Of a stretch of DNA of 64,000 nucleotides, positions 35,985-45,046 are shown piece by piece. Where the stretch lies: assembly GCF_001429065.1 (NCBI RefSeq), contig NZ_LMIB01000001.1, positions 266,158 to 330,157 on the forward strand. The letters run 5' to 3'. A program made the position numbers and the translations under genes. The first letter of the stretch is position 1. Every line of letters starts with the position of its first letter. Below the pieces are notes generated by a model, which saw nothing but the letters and a program-made list of their open reading frames with translations, was not told the origin of the DNA and did no database searches. The stretch is from Sphingomonas sp. Root710 (GTDB lineage Bacteria > Pseudomonadota > Alphaproteobacteria > Sphingomonadales > Sphingomonadaceae).

Positions 35985-37129
35985 TCCATTCTCCCGAACC
36001 GATCGGCGATCCAGTCGGCGATGTAGCTGCGCACGACTTCTGAATTGTCGGCGCTCACATGCTCCACTCCGCCCTCACGATCGGTGAAGAATTTAAGCTC
36101 AAGATCCGGGCTGTTGATCGCCTGGTCGTGGCTCTGATGAGCATATTCGATGGGAATCTGCCGATCATTGGCGCCGTGGGTGATCAGGAAAGGAATGGTC
36201 ATGTTCTGGAGGTGGCCCTCCAATGTGATGCGCGGGATCAGCTCCATGAATGATTCCATGTCGGGCTGTCCCCACACCCACATGACGTGGTCCCAATAAT
36301 GTGGGACGGGCATGTCGCCCTCTCGAAGAAGGCGACGGCGTTGCAACTCGCCCCAATTATGGTTCGCACCCCATGCGACGCAGAGCTTGAAGCGCTTTTC
36401 GTAGCAGGCGGCGCGGGGCGAATAGTAGCCGCCAAGCGACCAGCCCATCATTCCGATGCGCTCGGGGTCCACATCGTCACGCCCCTCAAGATAATCGACG
36501 GCCGCCCCGGCCCAGCGCTCCGATTCCACTACGGCCGTCAGGCCGCGCTTGCGCAGCGCCTCCCCGACACCCGGATGATCGATAGCCAGCATCGAGATCC
36601 CGCGATCAGCCAGCGTGTCGCGGGTGATCAGGTAGATCATTTCCTTTATGCTATCGAGACCATTGCAGAAAACCATGCACGGCCGCGGACCCTCGCCCTT
36701 GCCGCGAACAAACAGGCCGGGGAAGCTTTTGCCCTCATAGGGAATTTCGACAGGCTCCGCGTTCAGTCCGCCGGATTCGATCGCGCGCCCCATCGTGTCG
36801 AGCATCTTGTCGTACATCGGCCAGCGCGGCGCATAGTGGACGCTCTGCATGCGCTCGGCGGTCATATAATATGCGGTGGCGCGCTGGTATTTCTGCGATG
36901 CGCTGAGCCCATGGCCGGCGGCCATTGCTTCGTCGCCAAGCGCCACCAGCCTGTCTCCCATCGCGCCCCAGGCGTTGAAGAAGGCTTCGGTGCCTTCATC
37001 ATCGCCCCGTTTGGCGATATCGCGCACTTCGTCGTTGGCGCGGTCGATCTCTCCCATCACGCCACCCATGGCGAGGGCGAGGTTGACCGACAAGTTCCAG
37101 ACGTAATTGCCGGGAAAAGGCTCGTACAT
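35981..37129 (-). CDS. Alpha/beta hydrolase with N-terminal helical domain (C-C hydrolase-like)
   Basis: The 382-aa protein has a roughly 120-residue helical N-terminal part and a hydrolase domain with GMMGWSLGGYYSPRA (Ser231), HGANDRQIP (Asp322) and GGVEHVSAD (His357). This layout matches the FrsA/DUF1100 group that includes 2,6-dihydroxypseudooxynicotine hydrolase, a C-C bond hydrolase. In this operon it would cleave the product of extradiol ring opening. It overlaps the lactonase gene by four bases. Confidence 0.87.
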   Translation of the reverse strand: MYEPFPGNYVWNLSVNLALAMGGVMGEIDRANDEVRDIAKRGDDEGTEAFFNAWGAMGDRLVALGDEAMAAGHGLSASQKYQRATAYYMTAERMQSVHYAPRWPMYDKMLDTMGRAIESGGLNAEPVEIPYEGKSFPGLFVRGKGEGPRPCMVFCNGLDSIKEMIYLITRDTLADRGISMLAIDHPGVGEALRKRGLTAVVESERWAGAAVDYLEGRDDVDPERIGMMGWSLGGYYSPRAACYEKRFKLCVAWGANHNWGELQRRRLLREGDMPVPHYWDHVMWVWGQPDMESFMELIPRITLEGHLQNMTIPFLITHGANDRQIPIEYAHQSHDQAINSPDLELKFFTDREGGVEHVSADNSEVVRSYIADWIADRFGRME

Positions 37130-37168
37130 TGGATCGATCCCTGTTGTGGCCGTGCGAAGCGGCGGTCC

Positions 37169-38095
37169 CTAGATTTCGGTGCGGTCGCCGCCCTTGAGGC
37201 CCAGCATGGCCCGAGCCTCTGCCGGGGATGCGGGTTCGTGTCCCATCTCAGCGAGGATGCGGACCGCCTTGGCCACCTGCTCGGCATTCGACACGGCGAA
37301 CTTGCGCGGTTCGATAAACAAGCTGTCTTCCAGGCCGACACGTACATGTCCGCCCAGCAGCGCCGCCTGGGTGATGAACGGCATCTGATGACGGCCGGCG
37401 CCGAGCACCGACCATTGATAGGTGGACGCGCCGAACAGCCGGTCGGCAGTCTGTTTCATGAACATCAGATTGTCGAGATCGGCACCGATCCCGCCTAGAA
37501 TCCCGAAGATCATCTGAATGAAGAAGGGCGCCTCGATCAGTCCGCGATCAACGAAGTGGGCGAGGTTATAGAGATGGCCGACATCGTAGCATTCATGCTC
37601 GAAGCGAGTTCCAGCTTCGCGAAGACTGGTTAGGATATAGTCGATGTCGCGAAACGTATTGCGGAAGATGTAGTCGTCCGAATTGACGACATAGGCTTCC
37701 TCCCAGCCGTGCTTCCAGTTGGTGATCCGCTTCGCCGCACCGAAATAGGCGAAGTTCATCGACCCCATATTCAGCGAGCACATTTCCGGCTTGAATCTGA
37801 CCGCTGCGGCAAGCCGTTCTTCAACGGTCATGCGCGTGCTGCCGCCGGTCGTGATATTGATCACGGCGTCGGTCCGCTGCTTGATGCGCGGCAGAAACTG
37901 CGCGAACACGTCCGGGTCACCCGTGGGCGCCCCCGTTTCGGGAATGCGTGCATGAAGGTGGATGATCGCGGCGCCGGCCTCCGCTGCTGCGACGGACTGC
38001 TCCGCAATCTCTTCCGGCGTCACAGGAAGCGCATCGGACATGGACGGCGTATGCACCGAACCTGTCATTGCGCAGGATATGATGACCTTGCTCAT
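37169..38095 (-). CDS. Beta-keto acid cleavage enzyme (BKACE family)
   Basis: The 308-aa protein belongs to the Kce/BKACE family (DUF849): IISCAMTGSVHTPSMS at the N-terminus, IIHLHAR with zinc ligands His46 and His48, and GGHVRVGLEDSLF with Glu256. These enzymes use acetyl-CoA to cleave a beta-keto acid into acetoacetate and an acyl-CoA. In the operon it would process a beta-keto acid released after ring cleavage. The residues that set side-chain specificity cannot be judged without a structure comparison. Confidence 0.9.
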   Translation of the reverse strand: MSKVIISCAMTGSVHTPSMSDALPVTPEEIAEQSVAAAEAGAAIIHLHARIPETGAPTGDPDVFAQFLPRIKQRTDAVINITTGGSTRMTVEERLAAAVRFKPEMCSLNMGSMNFAYFGAAKRITNWKHGWEEAYVVNSDDYIFRNTFRDIDYILTSLREAGTRFEHECYDVGHLYNLAHFVDRGLIEAPFFIQMIFGILGGIGADLDNLMFMKQTADRLFGASTYQWSVLGAGRHQMPFITQAALLGGHVRVGLEDSLFIEPRKFAVSNAEQVAKAVRILAEMGHEPASPAEARAMLGLKGGDRTEI

Positions 38096-38117
38096 GAATG
38101 TGCCCTCGGAGTTACGG

Positions 38118-39257
38118 TCAATAGGCTTCCATCAGCGCCTGTGTGGCGTTGTGGAGCAGCGCTCCGGGATCAGCGCCCGGTGTCAGAGCACCGGCCCATT
38201 CTTCCAACTCCCAGTCGCCGATCTGGCGAGAGGACTCGACGACAAACTTTGCCCGCGCAAAGCGGCGCGACATGAATTCCTCAAGAAGCGCTGGAACCGG
38301 GGCGTCACGCGCCATGAGTTCGGCCAGCAACACTGCGTCTTCGATCGCCATTGCGGCACCCTGGGCGAGATGCGGGGTTGTACTATGTGCCGCGTCACCG
38401 ATCAGCACGATCCTGCCCTTCATCCAAGGCGCCGGCAGAAGCATCGATTCCATGGGGCGGTAGACGACCTGAGCGGGATCGGTAATCAGCGGCTTCAGTT
38501 CGGAGATTAGCCCGGAATATTCATCAAGCCTCTGGCGCATCTCGACCGCCAGCTGTGCACCTTCCCATCGCGCTTCCTTACGCTCCGGTGTAACGATCAG
38601 CATGTACATCAGCGTCGGCGAAAGAGGTACCAGCCCTACCTTGCTGCTGGGCCCCACATAAAGTTCACCCCATTCGACGCTGGCCGGGCGAGGGAGGTTG
38701 TAGCGCCACACCCCTTGGCCAGTGAATTCCGGCTTCAACCCGTCGCCGAACAACTTACGGCGCAGGTTCGAATATAGGCCGTCGCTGCCGACCACGAGAT
38801 CATATCGGCCTGTGGTGCCGTCAGAGAAGGCGACATCGACCCCTTCGGGCGTATCCGCGAACGTGACGATCGAGGTGCCAAAGCGGATCGGCACGCCCAA
38901 TTCGGCCGCGGCGCCGGTCAGAATACGGTGCAGCTTGGGTCGCGTGATGCCGTTATTTGGCGGAAAGTCTGGTGCGGCATCGCTGGTGGCCGGTGCGTCC
39001 ATGAGCACCTTTCCGGCGGCATCGTAGATTCGCCAACCCGGAAATGGAGCGCCCTGTTCGACGCACGCCTGCGCCAGGCCCAATCGGTCGAGCGCGCGCA
39101 GCGTATTGTTCGGCTGGATGATCCCGACGCCGTAGACGGTGATCTCCGGCTCGATTTCAATGACTTCGACCGAAATACCTTGCTGCATGAGGGCGACGGC
39201 CGCAGTCAATCCCCCAATACCTGCTCCGACCACAAGCGCGCTCGAAATAGCGGTCAT
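38118..39257 (-). CDS. FAD-dependent aromatic monooxygenase (salicylate hydroxylase-like)
   Basis: The 379-aa protein has the three group A flavoprotein hydroxylase motifs: GAGIGGLTAAVAL near residue 11, DLVVGSDGLYSNLR (DG motif), and RIVLIGDAAHSTTPHLAQGA (GD motif). It should hydroxylate an aromatic acid with NAD(P)H and O2. It overlaps the preceding VOC dioxygenase gene by four bases (ATGA), which suggests it makes the diol that this enzyme cleaves. Confidence 0.92.
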   Translation of the reverse strand: MTAISSALVVGAGIGGLTAAVALMQQGISVEVIEIEPEITVYGVGIIQPNNTLRALDRLGLAQACVEQGAPFPGWRIYDAAGKVLMDAPATSDAAPDFPPNNGITRPKLHRILTGAAAELGVPIRFGTSIVTFADTPEGVDVAFSDGTTGRYDLVVGSDGLYSNLRRKLFGDGLKPEFTGQGVWRYNLPRPASVEWGELYVGPSSKVGLVPLSPTLMYMLIVTPERKEARWEGAQLAVEMRQRLDEYSGLISELKPLITDPAQVVYRPMESMLLPAPWMKGRIVLIGDAAHSTTPHLAQGAAMAIEDAVLLAELMARDAPVPALLEEFMSRRFARAKFVVESSRQIGDWELEEWAGALTPGADPGALLHNATQALMEAY

Positions 39258-40243
39258 GACTTTGCTCCCGATATCGCTTCATCGCCCAAATATTTGAATT
39301 CCCACGCCGGCTCCTCGATGAGGAAAGAGGGCAGATTGTGCACATGGTGCGCATATCCGAACAGCGGCACGGTCCAGTCGCGCGGGACCCAACTATCGTC
39401 GACATAGTCGGTGTCCGCGCCATACTCAGCTTCGCCGCCCGCGGGGCAGGGCAAATAGTAGAACAGTGCGGAGTCGATGCGATGCCGGCCAAGGCCAAAA
39501 TGCGACGGTTCCCAACCTCTTCGCTGCATATAGTTCGCGCCGATCATGATCTCGTCCACGTCCTCAACGCCGAAATTGGCATGATGGAAGCGGATCTGGC
39601 CGTCCATGTCGGGCAGCGGGGCGTTCGCATTCAGCAATAGAAAGCTGTGATGGTTGATCGCACCATCGGCCCGCAAATAGGTGCCGAAGCCGCGCTGGAT
39701 ATCGGTGAGCCGAAAGCCGAGCCTGTCGATCATGAACCGGTAAGCCGTGTCGAAATCGGCGACCGCGAACACGCAATGCGAAATGACTTTGGGCCGCGCA
39801 CGGCGCCGCCATTTGCGATGCTGGTTCATGCGTCCCACATGTCCCGGCGCATTCAGAGGGTCGGGCGCACATGTGACAGCGGTTTTCGCGAACACCCGAA
39901 GGCCCATCGCGATGCCGAAGGGAGTCACGAATCGAGCGGCGCCGTCTGGGCCGCGGCTAATCTCGCAGTCGACCGCAAGCTTCGCGACCAGGGCTTCGAG
40001 GGCCGCCACACTGTCTACACCCCAAATGATCTCCTGAACGCCGTCGCCGACCACCTTGGACATCGTTGGTAATGCGGAATGACCATGCGGCAACAGCACC
40101 ACTCGAGAGCCTTCCGGAAGCAAGAACACGGTCTGTCCGTCGGGCGCCTCTTCCCGAGTCAGCCCGAAATCCTCAAAAAACCGCGTCGATGTTTCGAGAT
40201 TTTCGACCGCATAGGTCAGCCTCTCGATCCCGACAATCGCCAT
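39254..40243 (-). CDS. VOC-family extradiol dioxygenase
   Basis: The 329-aa protein has two VOC modules. The second carries the metal ligands: His156 in ISHCVFAVADF, His221 in FHHANFGVEDVDE and Glu273 in GGEAEYGAD, the same pattern as BphC-type extradiol dioxygenases. A basic insert (HRKWRRRARPK) precedes it. GGAGGCGGGG before ATG at 40243 fixes the start. It is the first gene of the five-gene operon, so the operon probably opens an ortho-dihydroxylated ring by meta cleavage. Confidence 0.88.
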   Translation of the reverse strand: MAIVGIERLTYAVENLETSTRFFEDFGLTREEAPDGQTVFLLPEGSRVVLLPHGHSALPTMSKVVGDGVQEIIWGVDSVAALEALVAKLAVDCEISRGPDGAARFVTPFGIAMGLRVFAKTAVTCAPDPLNAPGHVGRMNQHRKWRRRARPKVISHCVFAVADFDTAYRFMIDRLGFRLTDIQRGFGTYLRADGAINHHSFLLLNANAPLPDMDGQIRFHHANFGVEDVDEIMIGANYMQRRGWEPSHFGLGRHRIDSALFYYLPCPAGGEAEYGADTDYVDDSWVPRDWTVPLFGYAHHVHNLPSFLIEEPAWEFKYLGDEAISGAKS

Positions 40244-40298
40244 CCCCGCCTCCAACATTGGTTTGGGCGAGTTAGACGTGGCGGGGCGCAGCTGGAAA

Positions 40299-40322
40299 AT
40301 TGCTATTTACAATGTTTACAAT
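40299..40322. promoter_or_regulatory. AT-rich direct repeat in the operon leader, possible LysR site
   Basis: ATTGC is followed by TTTACAAT-G-TTTACAAT (40306-40322), two direct 8-base repeats one base apart, in an otherwise GC-rich 138-base gap between the LysR gene and the first operon gene. The ATTG...CAAT ends also give a dyad. It is the best candidate for the regulator binding site or the operon promoter. Confidence 0.4.
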
Positions 40323-40380
40323 CGGGGGGCGCAATGCCGACGGTTGGGGGCGTATATTGCCTTCGCGCCGGTATTTCGGG

Positions 40381-41376
40381 CTATCGAACCGCCTGCAAAT
40401 TCGGCTTCAGGCTTTTTTCCTGATTGGGAGACGCTGGCGAGGCGTACCGGATCGGCGTGCCGCTGCTCCAGGTTTCCGCCACCGTTCGCAACTTACCCCG
40501 GAGCCACGTATGGGCTGGGTCGTGCATATGCCGGGAATGCCAAAACATCGTCTCATGGAGTGTCGCCATATCGAATGGCGCAGGGAAAGTGCGAACGGGC
40601 AACGTTCTCGCAGCGACCTCGGCTAGTCGCGATTGGATGACGCCGACCAATTTGGAGCCGGCCACCATAGATGCCACCATGGAGAAGTCCGGTACAGTGA
40701 AGTTGGGTTTGAACATCGGCAGCCGCTGGCGAAGAGAGGCAATCTCGATTGTATTGACCGTGCCGATCATCTGCACGCTGACATGCGGATAGCCCAGCAG
40801 CTCGTCCAGGGAGGTTTGCTCGGTCGCTGGATGGTCATTCGCGACGACACAGACGAATTCGTCTGAGAAAAGACGCTCGGAATGAAGCTTGTCGCCGCCA
40901 TCGTCGTTGCCGAGCAGAGACAGGTCGTCTGCCGTTATGCACAGGTCCAACTCGCCGGAAATCATGCGCTTCACTGGGGCGTTGATCGGCAATATGCTCA
41001 GACGGACGCCGGGGGCAGCCTCCGAGATCTCCTTGACCACCAGCGATAGAAAGATCGACGTGCAATAATCCGACGCCATCAGCGTGAATTCGCGTGTGCT
41101 GGTTGTTGGATCGAAGACGGGTTCAGCGTGTATCAGCTGTTCAACGCCAAAGAGCGCTTGACGTACAGGCTCGACCAACGATGTGGCAAATGGCGTCAGT
41201 TCCATCTCACGACCGTTACGGATGAGCAACTGGTCGTTGAACTGATAACGCAACCGCTGAAGCATGCCGCTCATCGTCGGCTGGGTGACGTTCAGCCGCT
41301 CGGCGGCGCGTGTTACATTCCGGTCGGAAAGCAGCGCGTTGAGAGCCGCCAACAAGTTAAGATCGAATCGAGCCAT
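40381..41376 (-). CDS. LysR-family regulator (NahR/NodD-like subgroup)
   Basis: The 331-aa protein has an N-terminal winged helix (FDLNLLAALNALLSDRNVTR, ERLNVTQPTMSGMLQRLR) and a periplasmic-binding-like effector domain. The opening FDLNLL..L...RNVTRAAERL.VTQP.MS is that of the NahR/NodD/PnbR subgroup, which respond to aromatic compounds. It lies directly upstream of, and in the same direction as, the ring-cleavage operon, which is probably its target. Confidence 0.92.
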   Translation of the reverse strand: MARFDLNLLAALNALLSDRNVTRAAERLNVTQPTMSGMLQRLRYQFNDQLLIRNGREMELTPFATSLVEPVRQALFGVEQLIHAEPVFDPTTSTREFTLMASDYCTSIFLSLVVKEISEAAPGVRLSILPINAPVKRMISGELDLCITADDLSLLGNDDGGDKLHSERLFSDEFVCVVANDHPATEQTSLDELLGYPHVSVQMIGTVNTIEIASLRQRLPMFKPNFTVPDFSMVASMVAGSKLVGVIQSRLAEVAARTLPVRTFPAPFDMATLHETMFWHSRHMHDPAHTWLRGKLRTVAETWSSGTPIRYASPASPNQEKSLKPNLQAVR

Positions 41377-41730
41377 TCCGTCCTCGCCGCCGTGGCTCCG
41401 TGAGGGTGATCCCCCCGGGCTCTAGCTTTCGTTACTCTGGAGACTGTCCGTCCCATCTGCAGAGTTAACACAGGTCCACCTCGCGGAAAACCGATATGAG
41501 GGGAGGGGAGATCAGCGTCAGGTACGTTGGCCGCTTTCGTGCCGCTGTCTGTGGGCCTCGATCGCTAGTTCTTCGACGGTCCCCCGAAACGGCGCTGGTG
41601 CCAGCATCCGGGCACCTTCGAGAAATCTTTGCGGCCGATCGGCCGCACTATATCGTGATCGGGTGGTCCCGTCGCAGAGCTTGCGGCCACCGCCCGCACC
41701 CGTCGCAGCGGTCAACGGCTTATGTGGTGA
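41377..41730. other. 354-base stretch without a recognisable gene
   Basis: Between the LysR start and the dehydratase stop. It should hold the LysR promoter. A minus frame at 41518-41715 (ending FRGTVEELAIEAHRQRHESG) has plausible codons but no start signal and no family similarity; it might be a remnant. Nothing else is seen. Confidence 0.35.
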
Positions 41731-42690
41731 TTAACGATGTCCAGACACCCATTTCTCGAACAGCGCGAGATCGATATTACCGCCGGACAACGGAATTCCA
41801 ACGCGCTTGCCCTTTATGGCAACCGCCTCTTTCAGGGCGCCGGCTAGCGCGGCAGCCCCAGCACCCTCGGCAAGGTTGTGCGTACATGTCCAAAATAAGC
41901 GGATGGCCTCGGCAATCTCTTCATCTGTGACGGTGACGATCCGGGAAACGCCAGCTCGAATCATGTCGAATGCATCGCGGTCAGGAATTCGCACCGCCAG
42001 GCCATCGGCCAAGGTTTCGGCCCTATCCAGCGAGATGGGTTCGCCGGCTTCGATAGACTGCTGATACGTTGGTGCGCCTGTACTCTCTACGCCGACGATC
42101 TGCGTGGAGAGGCCGAGCAAGTCGCGCACCATGATCGCGCCGCAGATGCTGGAACCGAGGCCGATCGGAACATAGAGAATATCCAGAGCTTTGGCTGCCC
42201 TGAAGAGTTCCAATGCCCATGTCGCGACGCCCAACACAAGGTCGCGGTGGAATGCCGGAACCAGCCTCAAGCCGTCATGGTCCGCAAGTCGTGTCGCTTC
42301 AAGACGGGCAGCATCAAAATCGGTGCCATGCTCGACCAGGTCGACACCAAGCGCTCGCATGGCAGCGTTCTTCTCCGCACTGTTGCCATGCGGAACGACA
42401 ATTTTGACCGGCAAACCGAACCATTGGCCCGCATATCCAAGCGATAGACCATGATTGCCGCGGGTTGCGCTGATCAATCCATTCGGTGCCAAGCCTTGGA
42501 TCGCCAGTTGCTCGACGTGGATCAGCCCTCCGCGCAGCTTGAAGGCGCCGGTGGGCGTGTGGTTCTCATGTTTGACCCATAGCTCCGCCCCAAGCTTCGC
42601 CGACAGAAGAGGCCACTGCTGTTGAGGCGTAGCAGGAAATACCCGATGGATGCGCTGCGCCGCGTCCTCCAATTCGGCCAACGTAAACAT
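41731..42690 (-). CDS. PLP-dependent threonine/serine dehydratase-like enzyme
   Basis: The 319-aa protein is a fold-type II PLP enzyme: PTGAFKLRGG with the Schiff-base Lys51, SATRGNHGLSLGYAG for the substrate carboxylate, VPIGLGSSICG (phosphate loop) and a C-terminal IPLSGGNIDLALF. It lacks the ACT regulatory domain of biosynthetic IlvA, so it is the catabolic type. It may deaminate a hydroxy amino acid or a pathway-specific substrate. It lies 46 bases after the neighbouring PQQ dehydrogenase start in opposite reading order on the same strand. Confidence 0.88.
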   Translation of the reverse strand: MFTLAELEDAAQRIHRVFPATPQQQWPLLSAKLGAELWVKHENHTPTGAFKLRGGLIHVEQLAIQGLAPNGLISATRGNHGLSLGYAGQWFGLPVKIVVPHGNSAEKNAAMRALGVDLVEHGTDFDAARLEATRLADHDGLRLVPAFHRDLVLGVATWALELFRAAKALDILYVPIGLGSSICGAIMVRDLLGLSTQIVGVESTGAPTYQQSIEAGEPISLDRAETLADGLAVRIPDRDAFDMIRAGVSRIVTVTDEEIAEAIRLFWTCTHNLAEGAGAAALAGALKEAVAIKGKRVGIPLSGGNIDLALFEKWVSGHR

Positions 42691-42735
42691 AGCTACTCCC
42701 TCACGGAATCCTGCCTAATCACGACAATGCGGCCG

Positions 42736-44898
42736 TCACCGTGCCTTACCAGATTGCTTGTCCTGATATTCCCAAAAGCGGCGGGCTTCCTTTGAGATAT
42801 AGCCGCGAATATTCTCAGCATCCTCAGCGCTGAGGTAGCGGCTGAAACTCGCCATGCCGTTATCCTTCAGCAGCCCGTCGATCACGATCTGACGGAACGT
42901 CTCCTCGCTGCCGATCGCCGCCGAATAACGCAGGTCGGGAAGCACATGATTACCGACGGCCGCCTCGCTATGGCAGAAACTGCAGTTGAGAGAATAGGCC
43001 TTGCGACCGTCCTCGATCTGCTGCGCAGTCCACTTCGACGCCGGTGAGAGATCGACGCGCGTCAGCTCTTCCTTGACGGGCTTTGGTAATTTGCCAGTGG
43101 CACCCAGCGCGAACGTCAGCAGGCGGCGAGGGGCGAAACGGCTGCCTACCGAAGGGTCATTAAACGCGGAAGCCAGCGCATAACCTGCCCCCCATCCGAC
43201 CAGTACGGAGACATATTGCCTGCCTCCCACCGCATAGCTGATCGGCGGGGCGACGATCCCCATCTGGGTCGGAAACTCCCAAAGCTTCTTTCCGGTCTGC
43301 GCATGATAGGCGACGAAACGACCGTCGGCGGTGCCTTGGAAGACAAGATTGCCAGCGGTGCTGACCACGCCGCCATTCGCGGGATTGGCGTGTTCGACGC
43401 TCCACACCTTGCGCTGATGGACGGGATCCCAGGCGAGAAGCCGCCCCTGCAGCAGCTTCTTCACCTTCTTGCGTTCGTCGAAGTCGTCCGGAATTGCCGC
43501 GGCCGAGAAATCCACGCCCAAATTCCAGGTGCCGGGGCGCCGCTTATATTTCTCATCCACGACATATTTGACGGGAATATCCATCACCGGAATATAGACC
43601 AGTCCGGTTGAGCGATTGAAAGACATCGGATGCCAATTGTGCGCAGCGAATGCCGATGGCCGCATCAGGAACGGCTTGCCGGGCTCGTAACGAGCACCCG
43701 GTGCTTCGATCGGCCGCCCCGTCTTCATATCGATGCCGGTCGTCCAGGTTTGCGGCACGAAGTTCTTCGCAGAAATGAGCTGGCCGGTCTTGCGGTCCAG
43801 CACGTAGAAGAAGCCGTTTTTAGGCGCCTGCATGATGACCTGCCGGACCTTCCCCTCTATCGTCAGGTCGGCCAGAATCATTTGTGAGGTTGCCGTAAAA
43901 TCCCAATCGTCCCCGGGCGTCGTCTGATAGTGCCACACATAAGCGCCGGTATCGGGATTGATGGCTACGATCGAAGACAGAAACAGATTGTCGCCGCCGC
44001 CAGGAGAGCGGATGTCCCGCCGCCACGGGCTGCCGTTGCCGACGCCGATATACAGAAGGTTGAGCGCGGGATCATAGGCCATCGAATCCCAGACGGTTCC
44101 GCCACCGCCATTTTCCCACCATTTTCCGGTCCAGGTCTTGGCAGCTTCCGCCAGATAAGGTGCTTCAAAGCCCTTGGATGGGTCTCCCGGCACCGTATAG
44201 AAGCGCCAGTCCTGTCGACCGGTATCGGCATCATATGCGGTGACATAGCCGCGCACGCCATATTCGGCGCCGCCGTTTCCGATGATCACCTTACCCTTCA
44301 CGACGCGGGGCGCGCCGGTGATCGTGTAGGGCTGGCTCTGGTCAACGGTGACGACGGACCAGACTTTTTTGCCCGTCTTGCGATCGATCGCTACCAAGCG
44401 GCCATCGATCGTCCCCACGAAAATCTTGTTGCCCCACGCGGCTACCCCGCGATTGACGACGTCGCAGCAGGCCTTGAAGCCAGTTTCGCGAGGCACCTCC
44501 GGATCATAGGTCCAAAGATGTTTGCCGGTTCGGGCATCGACTGCGATGACCATGCTCCACGCGGTCGAGAAATAGAGCACGCCATCGATCATGAGCGGAG
44601 TCGCCTCCTGTCCCCGGTCCACCGGCAGATCGTAGAACCAGGCGAGACCGAGCTTGCCGACATTCGCAGTGTTGATCGACGTCAATTGGCTGAACCGGTC
44701 TTCTCCATAGGTCAGGCCGGGCGTAAGCCAACTGCCGGGTTCAGCATGCGGGGCATCGATTATCCGTTGCGCAGAAACGGGGCGCTCTCCGCGCGCTTCA
44801 ACATTCTTTTTCTGGACCGCAGCAGCGCCGGAAACAACGCCAGCGGCAAGAAGGGTGATACCGGCGACAGCCAATGGTCTGGCGAACTGATGTTTTGC
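42736..44898 (-). CDS. PQQ-dependent quinohaemoprotein alcohol dehydrogenase
   Basis: The protein of about 720 aa has a signal peptide (RPLAVAGITLLAAGVVSGAAA), an eight-bladed PQQ propeller with the vicinal Cys pair (TGFKACCDVVNRGVA) and TPGDDWDFTATSQ containing the catalytic Asp, and a C-terminal cytochrome c domain with CSFCHSE as haem site. This is the type II, periplasmic form. It oxidises an alcohol to an aldehyde and passes electrons to the respiratory chain. GTG at 44898, with AGGGGTTTCTTC upstream, is preferred over a GTG 21 bases earlier. Confidence 0.92.
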   Translation of the reverse strand, partial: AKHQFARPLAVAGITLLAAGVVSGAAAVQKKNVEARGERPVSAQRIIDAPHAEPGSWLTPGLTYGEDRFSQLTSINTANVGKLGLAWFYDLPVDRGQEATPLMIDGVLYFSTAWSMVIAVDARTGKHLWTYDPEVPRETGFKACCDVVNRGVAAWGNKIFVGTIDGRLVAIDRKTGKKVWSVVTVDQSQPYTITGAPRVVKGKVIIGNGGAEYGVRGYVTAYDADTGRQDWRFYTVPGDPSKGFEAPYLAEAAKTWTGKWWENGGGGTVWDSMAYDPALNLLYIGVGNGSPWRRDIRSPGGGDNLFLSSIVAINPDTGAYVWHYQTTPGDDWDFTATSQMILADLTIEGKVRQVIMQAPKNGFFYVLDRKTGQLISAKNFVPQTWTTGIDMKTGRPIEAPGARYEPGKPFLMRPSAFAAHNWHPMSFNRSTGLVYIPVMDIPVKYVVDEKYKRRPGTWNLGVDFSAAAIPDDFDERKKVKKLLQGRLLAWDPVHQRKVWSVEHANPANGGVVSTAGNLVFQGTADGRFVAYHAQTGKKLWEFPTQMGIVAPPISYAVGGRQYVSVLVGWGAGYALASAFNDPSVGSRFAPRRLLTFALGATGKLPKPVKEELTRVDLSPASKWTAQQIEDGRKAYSLNCSFCHSEAAVGNHVLPDLRYSAAIGSEETFRQIVIDGLLKDNGMASFSRYLSAEDAENIRGYISKEARRFWEYQDKQSGKAR

Positions 44899-45046
44899 CA
44901 CGAAGAAACCCCTATACACCTACTCTTAGCGGCAAGGACTATCCAACCGCGCGCAATAAGACAGGTTCGTGAAGCATTTTCTGACGGGAACAGAAAAGCT
45001 TCTGCTCGCAGCGAACATTATCGCCACCGGACAGCATTATCCGGCT

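Noticed and set aside
35981..37129. Assignment of the operon to nicotine breakdown
   Set aside because: The hydrolase resembles dihydroxypseudooxynicotine hydrolase, but no molybdenum hydroxylase, amine oxidase or other nicotine gene is present; the family is broader.
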